Assembly (NCBI GenBank): GCA_047495785.1
Contig: JBLDXI010000007.1
Coordinates: 2,418,001-2,482,000, forward strand
Direction of reading: 5' to 3'
Source of the DNA: Lepidodermella squamata
Taxonomy: Eukaryota; Gastrotricha
Length of the DNA stretch: 64,000 nt
The notes below the pieces were generated by a model that made no database searches, was not told where the DNA came from, and saw only the letters and a list, made by a program, of their open reading frames with translations. The first letter of the stretch is position 1. Every line of letters begins with the position of its first letter. The translations under genes were made by a program, and so were the position numbers. Positions 1 through 10,252 of this stretch are shown piece after piece.

Positions 1-1494
1 TTTGCATCTCAAAAAGTAACCCATAGCTTCAGATTGCTGAACCTGTCCATCTACCGCGATAAAGCCGCCGTAGATTCCAAGTTCGCCCGCGTATTTTGTG
101 ATTGATACATTGTCGGGAGATTCACCGGATGCGACACTGATGTTTGGCAGAAATGGAGGTCTTATCAAGCTCATCAGCACATAATTTTGCCTATCAGGCT
201 CATTCCGAATTTCGTGTAACTTTCGGCGGATATCCTCGCCGAAGTAATTGTTGCCACCACCTTCTTTCATCGGTTTCAGAACGAAATCCTCAGGTTTAGA
301 GATTCCTTGATCAATAGCTGCATCTCCAACTTCGCCTAGTTCAAGGCCATGCATTTCAGCGAAAGTTGACCTCATCCTCGCCATGGAATCAGCATTCATC
401 CCGAAGTGTTCGAGAACACCAGGTTTCGCTAGAACTTGCTGGATCTTCTTGTAATTTGCCAATTGGTGCGCGACACAAGGCGACTTAGCTGCTCGGCTGA
501 GTTCGATTGGCCGCCGAACTAGGTCCCAATCTCCGTTAACCCAATCGTAATTTTCTTCGTTGTAGCCTGTCCTGTAATAGACTACTGCGATTTCATGACC
601 TTCGACCGACAGCCGCCCAGATATGATCACTTCCTCTCGGTTGATCGAAGACCTTAGCTCAGCAAAAGTCCTCCGCATGGTCTGGATAGTGCCGTCAGCT
701 TCGCGAATCGCTAACTCAATCCATCGTTGTTCGAAGACATTTCTCGCAGGATCGTCAGCAATAATGAGAACCCATTTTTCTTGACATGCAAATATTTCAC
801 AGTACTTGTTCACCGCCTCGGCCATCATGCAGCCTTGGGCTTTGTATGGTTCATTTTTACGTCCACCAGGCAGCCTCATCGGCTCTGCATCTTGCGAAAA
901 GACTTGCTCAACGAAGAAATCGTGCCATTTGTTCACCTTTGATTGCATGGCCGACCCTCCAACAGCTATCATATTGTACTCGACCTGTTTTATCTGAAGT
1001 CGTTCGTTCGTTTTATGGAGCATGTAATCATTTCGGCTCAAGGCGATGTACAGTTTCGTTTGAGGCTGATTGTAAGCTTCTTCGTATAGACTCCACAGTT
1101 TTCCGGTGAAACTGTCAGTTTTTATAATGTTCTCCAAGTTGTTGAATAGGAATTCCCGGTCAAGAGAAACTGCGTGGATAAGACGCTGAAATGATCAAAA
1201 TCTGAGCAGTTCGAAATAAGAAAATAAGTTTACATGGAAATCAGTCTCTATCTGGTAAACTAATTCGAAAAGCCGTTGTGGGAATGGCATTGGGAACAAT
1301 AGGAAGGGATAGTTTAAAGCAGTATTGCTCGAGTTGGGGTCTTCACGAGTCCTTAAAAGGCCGCCATGGAGCATGACAAATTCTTTTGCCATTAACATGA
1401 TGTCTCGCAGCTGACTTTTCGACATGGTTAGCTTAGTCTTGTTAGGCAGTCTCAGAACCAGCTGCTGATCCGACTCGAAGGCTAGGATCTCCAT
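1..1494 (-). CDS. GSS: Glutathione synthetase, copy 1 (C-terminus cut by window edge)
   Basis: ATP-dependent ligase that joins gamma-glutamylcysteine and glycine, the last step of cytosolic glutathione synthesis. Exon 1 is 1494-1234 and exon 2 runs from 1185 to the window edge, separated by a 48-bp intron (GT donor after a His codon, TTTCAG acceptor). The N-terminal block (MLHGGLLRT, FLLFPMPFP), the substrate-binding segment QVEYNMIAVGG and the glycine-rich ATP-grasp loop (EGGGNNYFG, near position 250) match eukaryotic glutathione synthetases. The reading frame is open to base 1; by alignment with copy 2 about 25-30 C-terminal residues lie outside. It is a tandem paralogue of the gene at 2672-4211 with the intron in the same place. 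Substitutions are spread over the protein, so the duplication is not very recent. Confidence 0.9.
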
Positions 1495-2671
1495 TGTTTC
1501 AGGTTTATTGATTTGCGTCTGAGAGTTTTAAGGAGGCTAGGAATATATCTGAATTATATTGCCGAGTCGAATTTAATTAAAACCGGCGCTTTGCTTACAA
1601 TGATCAATAGAGTAAGGTGGTCGATTTTTCTCATGAAATTGTACCGCGGACTTGTAATGTAAATAATTTGCTCTGAGCCCTACAGCGACATATCATGTTG
1701 TATTCTATAGGTAGGTATCAGCAATTAGTTGCGGTCGAAACAAACTCTACTGCACGATTAATTATTTATGCTGAACTTATTATTCGTGGAATAACAGCGC
1801 AATAATCGCAAAAAAATTTACTCCGGAATAGCGGAGGAATAGCGATCTCGTATGTATTGACCTCACTATTGTCGTGCTCCCACTTCTGTAATTAAGCGCA
1901 TTAGAGTTGGTGAATTACATTACGCGTTATAAAATATAAAATACTGGGTTAAATTATAATTATTTTGATATTATTGGAAGTGGGATTTTGAGCGCTAAAT
2001 GAGATTTTTCGAACGGAAACTTCAAATCTATCAGAATAAAATAAATAACTTGTATTTGACGTAAGCTTTCCGTGTGAGTGACTACGTCCGAACACCAAAA
2101 CTTTGAGCCATTCACTATTGCCCCAATATTTGACCCTATACCTATGTTAAGAACAGCAGCTATGAATCAATTTTTGGTTTTAATATTACAGCTATTTTCT
2201 GTATAGCTTTTTGCCGGGCAAGTTTTCGGTATTGTATTGAAAGTGCAGTTTCATCATTATTTGCCCAATGAAATGATAAATAAATATTATCGTGGTCGGC
2301 TGCGTTTTTATTCAAAATTCTTTCGGTGAAACGCCGAATGGCTATTCGATTGAAAAAATCATCGATTAAACTAAAAAAGGTTTCTTTCGAAGTCGATTTC
2401 TCACTTTATTATTCGCAACTTCTTTTTCGCAACTTGAAATTATCACTTCTTAGAACCATTATTAGGAAAGAGAAATTTGTCACATGGCAAAATAAATCTA
2501 CTTTAAATATTTGTTTTCGGTAAAGGAAGTTGAAATCGATTAGTCGTTAGGTGGGATTTTGGGCGATGAGGTTGATCCGATAAGAGATATCATGGCCGAT
2601 CACACAACATCCTCCAACCTAACCTTTCACTTGCAGCCTTTAACGCTTAATTGGTTGAGTAAATAGGTAAG
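1495..2671. other. Spacer between the two glutathione synthetase copies
   Basis: AT-rich sequence with no reading frame that I can support. A 65-codon ORF at 2326-2523 is low-complexity (Lys/Ser/Leu) and looks like chance. The stretch must hold the promoter of copy 1 and the 3' end of copy 2, but I see no clear motif for either. Confidence 0.5.
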
Positions 2672-4211
2672 CTATTCTTCTGTGAAGTAGGCCGAGCTAA
2701 TACATCCACGGCCGCATAGAATACCGGTTTCCTTTGAGTCCCGTGGTCTGCACCTCATTTGGTAGCCAGTCACTTGATTATTTATCATTTGCCCATCAAC
2801 CGAGATGAAGCCACCATAGATCCCAATCTCAGCGGAATATTCAGTTTCCTGGGGATCATCAACACTTTCACCGGGTGCTACGCTGATATTGGGCCAAAGT
2901 GGGGGCTTTATAAGGCTCATAAGTACGAAGCAGTCTCTGCATGGTGCTGATTTGATTTCGACCATTTTATCACAGATATCCCTGCCGAAATAATTGTTGC
3001 CACCGCCTTCTTTCATAGGTTTCAGAACGAAGTTTTCAGGGTTTGAAATTCCACAAAGCATAGCTCTGTCTCCTTCTTCACACAGTTCAAGGCCATGCAT
3101 TTCAGCGAAAGTTGACCTCATCCTCGCCATGGAATCAGCATTCATCCCGAAACGTTCGAGAACACTAGGATTCGCTAGAACTTGCTGGATTTTCTTGTAG
3201 TTTGCCAATTGATGAGCAACACAGGGCGATTTAGCGGCTCGGCTTAGTTCAATTGGTCGCCGAACAAGGTCCCAATCTCCGTTCGTCCAGTCGTAATTTT
3301 CCTCATTGTAGCCTGTCCTATAGTAGACAACTGCGATTTCATGACCTTCGACCAACAGCAGCCCAGATCTAGTCACTTCCTCTCGGTTGATCGAAGACCT
3401 TAACTCAGCAAAGGTCCTTCGCATTGTTTGAATAGTGTCGTCAGCTTCGAGAATTGCAAACTCGATCCAACGTTGTTCAAAGATATTTCTTGCAGGATCG
3501 TCAGCAATGATGAGTACCCATCTTTCCTTGCAGCTGAAAACTTCACAGTATCTATCTACTGCAGACGCAATCAAGCGACCAGTTGACTTATCAGGGTCAT
3601 TGATCCGTCCCTCGCTAAGTTGTAATTTGGAAGTATCTAACGAAAGATATTGCTTGAAGAGGAATTCGTGCCATTTCGTTACAATAGGCTGAATAGGAGC
3701 ACCGCCAACCGCTATCATATTGTACTCGACCTGTTTGATCTGGAGCTCTTCGCCAGGACTAGGCTCGTGTAGCATATAATCGTTGCGAGTAAGAGCTAAG
3801 TATATTCGAGGATGGGTATTTTTGCTGTCATAAACTTCTTCATACAGCTCCCAGAGCCGTCGAGTAAAATTATCACGTTCGATTATGTTCCCTAGAGAAT
3901 GAAACATGAAGTCCCGATCCAACGAGACCTTATGGATAAGGCTCTAAAAATGTGAAAAACATAATGAGAAAAATGGAAGTTGTTCAACAAACCTGAAAGT
4001 CTGTTTGAAGCAAGAAAACCAGATCGAACAAATGCCGCGGGAATGGGAGAGGGAATAACAAGAATGGGTAGTTCGAGGCTGTATCGCTAGATCCTGGTGT
4101 TTCCTTGGTCCGCAACAACCCGCCATGAAGCATCACGTAGTCCTTTGCCATAAGCAAAAGTTCTCGTTTTTGGCCTCGAGTTAGGCTTTGCATTTTACGA
4201 CTAACGAGCAT
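2672..4211 (-). CDS. GSS: Glutathione synthetase, copy 2 (complete)
   Basis: Complete eukaryotic-type glutathione synthetase of 496 aa, close to the family's usual length. Exon 1 is 4211-3993 and exon 2 is 3943-2672, with a 49-bp phase-0 intron. Visible landmarks in order: LHGGLLRT and FLLFPLPFP near the N-terminus, QVEYNMIAVGG (gamma-glutamylcysteine binding), GHEIAVVYYRTGY, VAHQLANYKKIQQ, FVLKPMKEGGGNNYFGRD (ATP-grasp glycine-rich loop) and a C-terminal Gly/Cys-rich tail. The family normally ends in an Ala/Gly-rich loop followed by Pro-Val; here the tail is CGRGCISSAYFTEE, so substrate-loop details may differ. The first Met at 4211 is used; a second Met lies six codons downstream. The gene is divergent from the class C receptor at 5285. 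Confidence 0.92.
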
Positions 4212-5284
4212 TTACTACACGATCGCTCGGCTTATCTACCGAGCCACAGCTTAAACCAGGTTTTAAATTTGTCAGTGCTACAATAGTAAAAGCCTTGCGT
4301 GCCACTTCACAAGAAAAACGTGAGGGGCTTTGTTTGATCTGCCGAAGAGCAAACGTCTTTTATACCGTATTGATCCGAGGTGAAATGTATGCAGCAACGT
4401 GAAGAATAACGCAACCAGTACGTTTACACATCTTTGGTTATTTCTGACATGGAGCAAAAAGGCGGTTTATGAGGTTTTGAACTTCTTTCACGCCAAATGT
4501 CACTTTGTTTATTATATCGCGACACACCATTCAGTGAGTGAAATGAAAAGTTATATAAACATCTCAAAACTGTGCTCAAAAGGGGCTGGACGGACAATTT
4601 TGGTGTAATAAATCCCTTATTACTATAACTGCATAATTGGCCACATTAGTGGCAGCTTTCAATGGCGAGACGTATTATTTCTAGCCGTTTGGATTTGTTT
4701 GCATTTTTTATGCGCACCCATTAATTATCGCCTTTTGTTGTTTACACGACAATGCTTCAAGACATATTCACACATTTTTCTGCTGGCTGGATACATGTAT
4801 TTAGCGCAATTCTTATTCGGAACGCAGAAGGCCGTATCACAGCATACAACTTGCGGCCGACAGGGATTGCGGCTGACGGTTGCAAACAATTAAAATACCG
4901 CCAGGAAATTCATTTTAGCCAGGATCAATTTTTCAGTTGTGGATATATAACATAAGGCAACAGGAAAAAGGTTCAGCTTGTGATTTTTGATAACTGACAA
5001 ATGAGTATTGGATACTATTCAAAGACTATGATAAAGCACTGAGTAGCTGCTCGAGTACGGGCTACGACTCTGGAGTTGATTATAGTCGATAATATCGATC
5101 AGTGTTTCACTCTTCACTAATGAGCAAAATGTATCTTCGGTCTGGATGCTATTCCAAGGCATCGACAGCATGCAATTCGCACGAATCTGACATCTACAAT
5201 GTCAGCAGAACTGCCCTTCTTTCATCATTTCGTTGTCCAAAAGACGGTCTCGCTTGTAGAGGAGGCGGTTAACAGGCTATCACC
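4212..5284. other. Divergent intergenic region
   Basis: Separates the minus-strand glutathione synthetase from the plus-strand receptor, so it must carry both promoters. A TATA-like string (GATATATAAC) lies near 4943. ORFs of 60-70 codons on both strands show no family features and are treated as chance. Confidence 0.4.
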
Positions 5285-7663
5285 ATGTTGAGGGTATCCG
5301 AACTTCATCAGTCCTCTCAAAAATTCAGTTGCATCTCTGAAATTCGAGCGCTTTGCAGTATGAGTTTTATAGCAGCGGGACTTCTTGTACTTTCTCTTTA
5401 TGCCTTTCAAACGGTTGCTGAAAAACCGTATAAACTACTGCTATTCTCAACGGCAACGTATACAGGTTCTGAGCCGAGGGATGGACGTATTTGCCAGGCT
5501 GCGATGCAGGTTGCAGTTAACACTGCGAACTCTCGAACCGACTTGCTGCCTGACTATGAGCTCGTAACAGACTTTCGCGACGAAGGATTTCAAGCGCAAT
5601 TTGCTCCGAGAAGCTACGTCGCATTCATCAGAGCTGCGGAAGAGAAAATCAAGGCAGACCGTTCGAATCGAACTTTTCTAGCCCCAGTGATGTTGGGAAC
5701 TCTCCAGACATGCAATACGATCACTCGAATTTCTCAGTTCATGCGGCAGATACAATTCACGCCAGGATGCAGCGGTCCTCAATTTACGGCATTACGCACG
5801 ACTTACCCTCACCTTTACCGAAATCGAATTCCATCTGACTTTCAAGTTGTACCAATCACTGCTTTGATAGCATCAACACCTCGATGGCAGCAGTTCAGGG
5901 CAGTTGGTTTTTCTGCGACATCTGACAGCTTCTTAAACGACACCTTTATTCAGGGATTGAGGTTATATTATGGCAAACAAGACCTCGGCTCGATCAACAA
6001 CGATGTAGTGGATGACGGCTTGATGTGGCAGATTCGACGAAGGAACGCTAGAATAATCATTGTAGCAACAGGCTCAGTGGCTCAGAGCACTCAGTTTTTA
6101 TGTCTAGCTTGGCACGCCGGCGTAAGACCTCCATTATTCGTATTCTCACTAGTCTCGTCAAACTTCATCGATCCAACAGCGAGTGATATCAAATTACCCG
6201 GCAACTGCACGAGAGAAATTTTGTCGCAACAGGTGCAGCACACATTATGGACCGGACCTTTCGATTTCGCCATTGAAGATCACGGCGAAACGAGTTTTGG
6301 TTACGACCAGCAAGTATTTGACCTACTATTGGACGATTTGACGAACAACTCCCGATCGCCGGATTACGTACGTCGTCACAGGTGTTTCGACTCGATGGCT
6401 CAAGCTATTTTTTCATTGGATGGAGGGGAGAAGACTTTGAAGTCTAGAAACAAAACTCTGAAAGATTTCGCTAACAACCCCGATGTTGTCTGGAAGGCAG
6501 TAAATGAGAGCGCAGCTGCTTCCGATTTCGTAGGTTTGAGAATAGGACGCATCAAGTACACCCCAAGGCTGGAACTTGATTACGAGCCCTTGTATCTAAC
6601 TCAATGGACCCCTAAAGAAGGAATGCGGATAATTATTCGCGCCACCTTCAATGGAAACGCCACTAGTTCCGTGTACGACCTTCGTAATTACCATGCAGAA
6701 AAATTGAACGAACCAATATGGTTAACAGCAGATAAATTGGCTCCGAGGGATCTCTCGGAGATATTCTATATCTATGAATCAATCACAGCCGCTGACTTCA
6801 TTGTCATGGCTGTATTGGTCAGCGTTGCTGTCCTATTCAAATTAGTCATCGGCCTCCGTTTTAAACAAAGGTCAAATAGATTTTCTGCAATACCAGACAA
6901 TTTCATATCAGTTTTGTCGATATTCGGATGTTTGATATCTGACGCAGCCGCTCTGAGCCTACTTTCGATTTACAGTGGTGTTTACTCCAGTGAATTCTGC
7001 CTGTTGCAGATTGTTCTTTCTGTTATCGGTATCGCCCTTGTGAACTCAGCCCTTCTAGCAAGACTAACATCATTATTTCGATGGTCTCGAAAGAGATTAT
7101 TAGCGAGAAATCTGACGAGAATCAGGAGGATTCAAGCCAGGCTTTCGTTAAACCAAGTGACTGGGGCTGGGATTTTGACGGAAAGATCAGTTCGTTGTAG
7201 GATCCAGCCTAATTCTGTCATTGAAGCAGCTGCATTCCTGACGATTAATTTTGGAGCTTTGATTGCGTTCCTCGGAGCAGATCCTGTATATCTGGTACCG
7301 CAAAGCAGTCCTGTTCAATACGACGTGGAATCAGATGCTTACACCTCGAATCTTAAAATATTCTGCACATCGCGATACCTTAGACTCTGGGCACCTCTCC
7401 TTGCTGTGTTTCACATTGTACTCCTTGCTTTAGGCACTGCCATGGTTTTCGAGTATAGATCTGTCGGGAAGAGACACGTAATGATTCGAGCTGCTGCTGT
7501 TAATGCATTAACCATCATGGCCGTCGTTCTTTGCTTGATGGTCCTGCTCCCAGTTGACCGGTTCGTTCTACGCGATTCGATTCTAGGTTACGGTATATGG
7601 TTATACTCGAATTCGACAATCATTCTACAGTTTTACAAGGCATTTTTGAGAATGCGAAATTAG
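5285..7663 (+). CDS. Class C GPCR, GABA-B-receptor-like (intronless)
   Basis: Predicted seven-transmembrane receptor with a large extracellular bilobed (Venus-flytrap) domain. The frame opens at 5285 (792 aa). An internal Met at 5360 starts a better signal peptide (MSFIAAGLLVLSLYAFQTVAE) and may be the true start. Residues about 47-480 resemble a periplasmic-binding-like ligand domain (conserved Cys residues, SFGYDQQVFDLLLDDL near its end). Seven hydrophobic segments follow from about residue 505, beginning ADFIVMAVLVSVAVLFKLVIG. There is no cysteine-rich domain between ligand domain and TM1, which is typical of GABA-B rather than mGluR/CaSR receptors. The intracellular tail is very short and I see no coiled-coil. 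The whole gene is one exon, unlike its neighbours. The exact ligand cannot be told from the sequence. Confidence 0.75.
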   Translation: MLRVSELHQSSQKFSCISEIRALCSMSFIAAGLLVLSLYAFQTVAEKPYKLLLFSTATYTGSEPRDGRICQAAMQVAVNTANSRTDLLPDYELVTDFRDEGFQAQFAPRSYVAFIRAAEEKIKADRSNRTFLAPVMLGTLQTCNTITRISQFMRQIQFTPGCSGPQFTALRTTYPHLYRNRIPSDFQVVPITALIASTPRWQQFRAVGFSATSDSFLNDTFIQGLRLYYGKQDLGSINNDVVDDGLMWQIRRRNARIIIVATGSVAQSTQFLCLAWHAGVRPPLFVFSLVSSNFIDPTASDIKLPGNCTREILSQQVQHTLWTGPFDFAIEDHGETSFGYDQQVFDLLLDDLTNNSRSPDYVRRHRCFDSMAQAIFSLDGGEKTLKSRNKTLKDFANNPDVVWKAVNESAAASDFVGLRIGRIKYTPRLELDYEPLYLTQWTPKEGMRIIIRATFNGNATSSVYDLRNYHAEKLNEPIWLTADKLAPRDLSEIFYIYESITAADFIVMAVLVSVAVLFKLVIGLRFKQRSNRFSAIPDNFISVLSIFGCLISDAAALSLLSIYSGVYSSEFCLLQIVLSVIGIALVNSALLARLTSLFRWSRKRLLARNLTRIRRIQARLSLNQVTGAGILTERSVRCRIQPNSVIEAAAFLTINFGALIAFLGADPVYLVPQSSPVQYDVESDAYTSNLKIFCTSRYLRLWAPLLAVFHIVLLALGTAMVFEYRSVGKRHVMIRAAAVNALTIMAVVLCLMVLLPVDRFVLRDSILGYGIWLYSNSTIILQFYKAFLRMRN

Positions 7664-8468
7664 ACTAAAAAGACCAGACTAAAAATAATTTTTACCAATA
7701 AAACTAACTTTGTCGTTACATCGTGGAATGGGGCATTTTCCGCATTTTCAGCCGGCTTTCAGTCGAAAACCGTGGGATGCGAGCAGAGCGAGAGCTTCAG
7801 CTAATGATATTTTTTCTGATTTTTCTAGAAGAGTGCCCAAAAATGAACAAAGTCCCCGCAATTTCTCAGTTTTATTGAAATAACCAGGCGGCAACAAAAT
7901 GAGACCCTTGGCTTCATCGGTGGTCGCTATTCTGAGTTTTTGGAAGCTCAGATATAAAACAAAAAATCAAATGTGCCTGCAAAGGCCTCGACTTAAACCT
8001 GTCCTCCTAAACCTTAGAACAAGGCAGCCAACTATTTCGCCTGTCTTGTTTAGCACATTCAAGCTCACTGTGTCAGAAGTGTTAAAAATCAGCGTCATCA
8101 CCTTAGTCTTAGGTGCGAGCGTCAAGTCTGCCATTAAGTTGATTCACTGGCGCCATCAATCATGATGACTGACTTTAGACTTGAATGAATGCGTGGGGCC
8201 ATAAATGGCACTGGTGTGAATACCGAAGGCGAGAAATTAAGCGGCGTAATGGCTTTTTCCTCACTACTCTGAAAACCAGCAATGTATTTATCCTCAAAAG
8301 CTAAACCCCGTATTTATTTTGATTGCCGAAAGCGCATTTAATCGGCTTAATATCATAAAATCTCAGCTTTTGCTTGTTATCTCAGCAGCGCACTGACCAG
8401 AATCAATTAAACCAAAGCGAATTCACTCCCTCGGGAGAATGGTTAAATGAATTGCACAACCCTCGTAA
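7664..8468. other. Spacer downstream of the class C receptor
   Basis: Contains an AATAAA-type signal just after the receptor stop (near 7697, CCAATAAAACTAAC). An 88-codon ORF at 7899-8165 has a weak hydrophobic stretch but no recognisable family; I do not call it a gene. Confidence 0.4.
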
Positions 8469-9134
8469 ATGTTTCAAATGCCTGGATTTAGCGTTAACAT
8501 TTTCGCGCTTTTTTACTCGAACATCCTCATCAGCGAGGCAATTATCGCCTCGCCTAATCCGTTCTCATTATCGTCCAATGGCGTCAAGCTGCCTGTTGCT
8601 GTTTTCTTCAACCAAAAACGGCAAGACGATGCGAAAAGGCATGTGCGATTCCCCAACGCAGGGCCTTGCAGCTCTTTCATTGCAAGTCTTTCGCCGGAAT
8701 GCAACAAAAAGCCACAGATTGAAAAAATTACCGCCGAAATTCCAGTGAACAACTCAACAAATGAAACAGAAATATCGACAAAAATTCCGACGAAGCCTGG
8801 TAAACTGAAAATTCTAACAACTCAGAAGCTTATTTATGAAACAACGACTGCGATTGTTGCAAATTCTTCAACTCTCGTTCCACCTACAACAAAATCGTGG
8901 AAAAAAGCGCTGGATATATTAATGGACTCGAGAAATTTCGGGCGAGACTTCCGGCAGATTACAATACCTCAAAACAAGCCGACAACGGATAATTACCGTT
9001 TAGAACCAGCGGCTATTCACATAGATGACCACTCCGATTCGGCGCAAGAAGGCCTCTTTATTACGGCATTTCTATTCTCGTTCTGGTTCTCGTGTCTCAC
9101 ACTTGTAATAGGACTGTATATTGGCTTTTGTTGA
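8469..9134 (+). CDS. Putative single-pass membrane protein of unknown function
   Basis: Open frame of 221 codons with a hydrophobic N-terminus (about residues 7-24) that could be a signal peptide. A long Asn/Thr/Lys-rich middle has several N-glycosylation sequons, and one strong C-terminal transmembrane segment (GLFITAFLFSFWFSCLTLVI) leaves almost no cytoplasmic tail. An AATAAA signal overlaps the region just after the stop (9135-9140). I do not recognise the family. The next gene has the same layout (N-terminal hydrophobic segment, polar middle, C-terminal TM ending in Cys), so the two may be diverged paralogues. It could also be a chance frame, but its topology and poly(A) signal argue for a real gene. 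Confidence 0.45.
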   Translation: MFQMPGFSVNIFALFYSNILISEAIIASPNPFSLSSNGVKLPVAVFFNQKRQDDAKRHVRFPNAGPCSSFIASLSPECNKKPQIEKITAEIPVNNSTNETEISTKIPTKPGKLKILTTQKLIYETTTAIVANSSTLVPPTTKSWKKALDILMDSRNFGRDFRQITIPQNKPTTDNYRLEPAAIHIDDHSDSAQEGLFITAFLFSFWFSCLTLVIGLYIGFC

Positions 9135-9293
9135 ATAAAAACCTCGCAATTCAATTTTGAGACGCCCTGGGGTCGACTTTTCTAAATAGATAATACAAAA
9201 AAATATCGATTAAGCCCCAGGCGGATTAATGCGAAATTTGGCGATTGAAATTGATGTAGGGCATTTCGGCCCATTGTCCATTCAATGGTTTGA

Positions 9294-9956
9294 ATGCATG
9301 CGAATGTCTTGGCTGATTTTTTAATACCAATGATTTTACTCGCTCAATTTTCGCGGCAAGCGTCAATGATTGTTGGACTTGCGGATAAGGCGGACGAAGC
9401 GCCTGGGATCAACAGCGATGAAGGCGATGGTTGGATGCAGATTTTACAGACAATCAGCTGCCGGACGAAAGACTGCACCTCTCCGGTTTTGCCGTTTAAA
9501 GATTCTACCAGTTTCGAGTCTACAACGCAAAAATACCGAGATCTGAACAAGCTGTGCTGGTTGCTATCGATCCGCACCCCGGCTGATTGCGTGAAACGTC
9601 TTTCTGTGCTAAGCAGCTTCACTGGGTCGAGTATGAAGAAGAAAACGAAGCAGGGTGAATTCAAGCCTGACGTAGTGCTGGTATTTCCGAAAAACACCCG
9701 GGAGAACATCAACAAAATTGCGCATGAAAGTGGGTATGACTCACCGGCGGCAGATTCTACGACAAGAGCAGTCGCACGTGGGAAGGAGTTGGTTTTCAAG
9801 AAAAATGTCTCCATAACGATCATCGCTGCGACTGATTTAGACGTCCACCACGGCGACGAGGGACATTTCGTCGGCATTGTAATGGCTGGTGTTTTCTTGT
9901 CTATTTTCTATTTTTGCTTCTTTTCCTTCTGTTGCATTTACATATGCTGTATGTGA
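9294..9956 (+). CDS. Putative single-pass membrane protein of unknown function
   Basis: Open frame of 220 codons. The N-terminus is hydrophobic (about residues 5-30). The middle has paired cysteines (SCRTKDC, KLCWLL, ADCVKR) and Lys-rich stretches, and the C-terminus is a Phe/Cys-rich transmembrane helix (IVMAGVFLSIFYFCFFSFCC) ending five residues later. Family not recognised. Its position between another small membrane protein and a Cys-loop receptor, all on the same strand, could suggest accessory subunits, but that is only context. A 177-codon minus-strand frame covers the same bases and is taken as its shadow. Confidence 0.45.
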   Translation: MHANVLADFLIPMILLAQFSRQASMIVGLADKADEAPGINSDEGDGWMQILQTISCRTKDCTSPVLPFKDSTSFESTTQKYRDLNKLCWLLSIRTPADCVKRLSVLSSFTGSSMKKKTKQGEFKPDVVLVFPKNTRENINKIAHESGYDSPAADSTTRAVARGKELVFKKNVSITIIAATDLDVHHGDEGHFVGIVMAGVFLSIFYFCFFSFCCIYICCM

Positions 9957-10252
9957 AGTACGCGTGACCTCATTAACATCTTATTCATTAACTTCGAGTA
10001 TTAGAAGGGTCTCAGAGACTAGTAGATACTCGAAAAAGCTTGATGTTAGGAAAATTCAAATATTTTTTCATTGACCGATGCATCAGGTGTCATTTATGGC
10101 CATATATTCCCACTGAAACTGATGGATATTATTGTTAACGCACTTGATATATCGCATCATCGATTCATGCAATAAACATTCATAATTAATTAATATCGTT
10201 CGCAATGCTTTGAACTGCCGAACAGATTATCAAATTGATTGTTCCATCAATC
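9957..10252. other. Spacer before the Cys-loop receptor
   Basis: About 300 bp of AT-rich DNA without a supported reading frame. No clear TATA box is seen. Confidence 0.4.

Noticed and set aside
7899-8165. 88-codon frame after the class C receptor
   Set aside because: No family features, no conservation evidence in the window and unclear start context.
9344-9877. 177-codon minus-strand frame
   Set aside because: Antisense shadow of the plus-strand membrane protein; no signal, domain or promoter.
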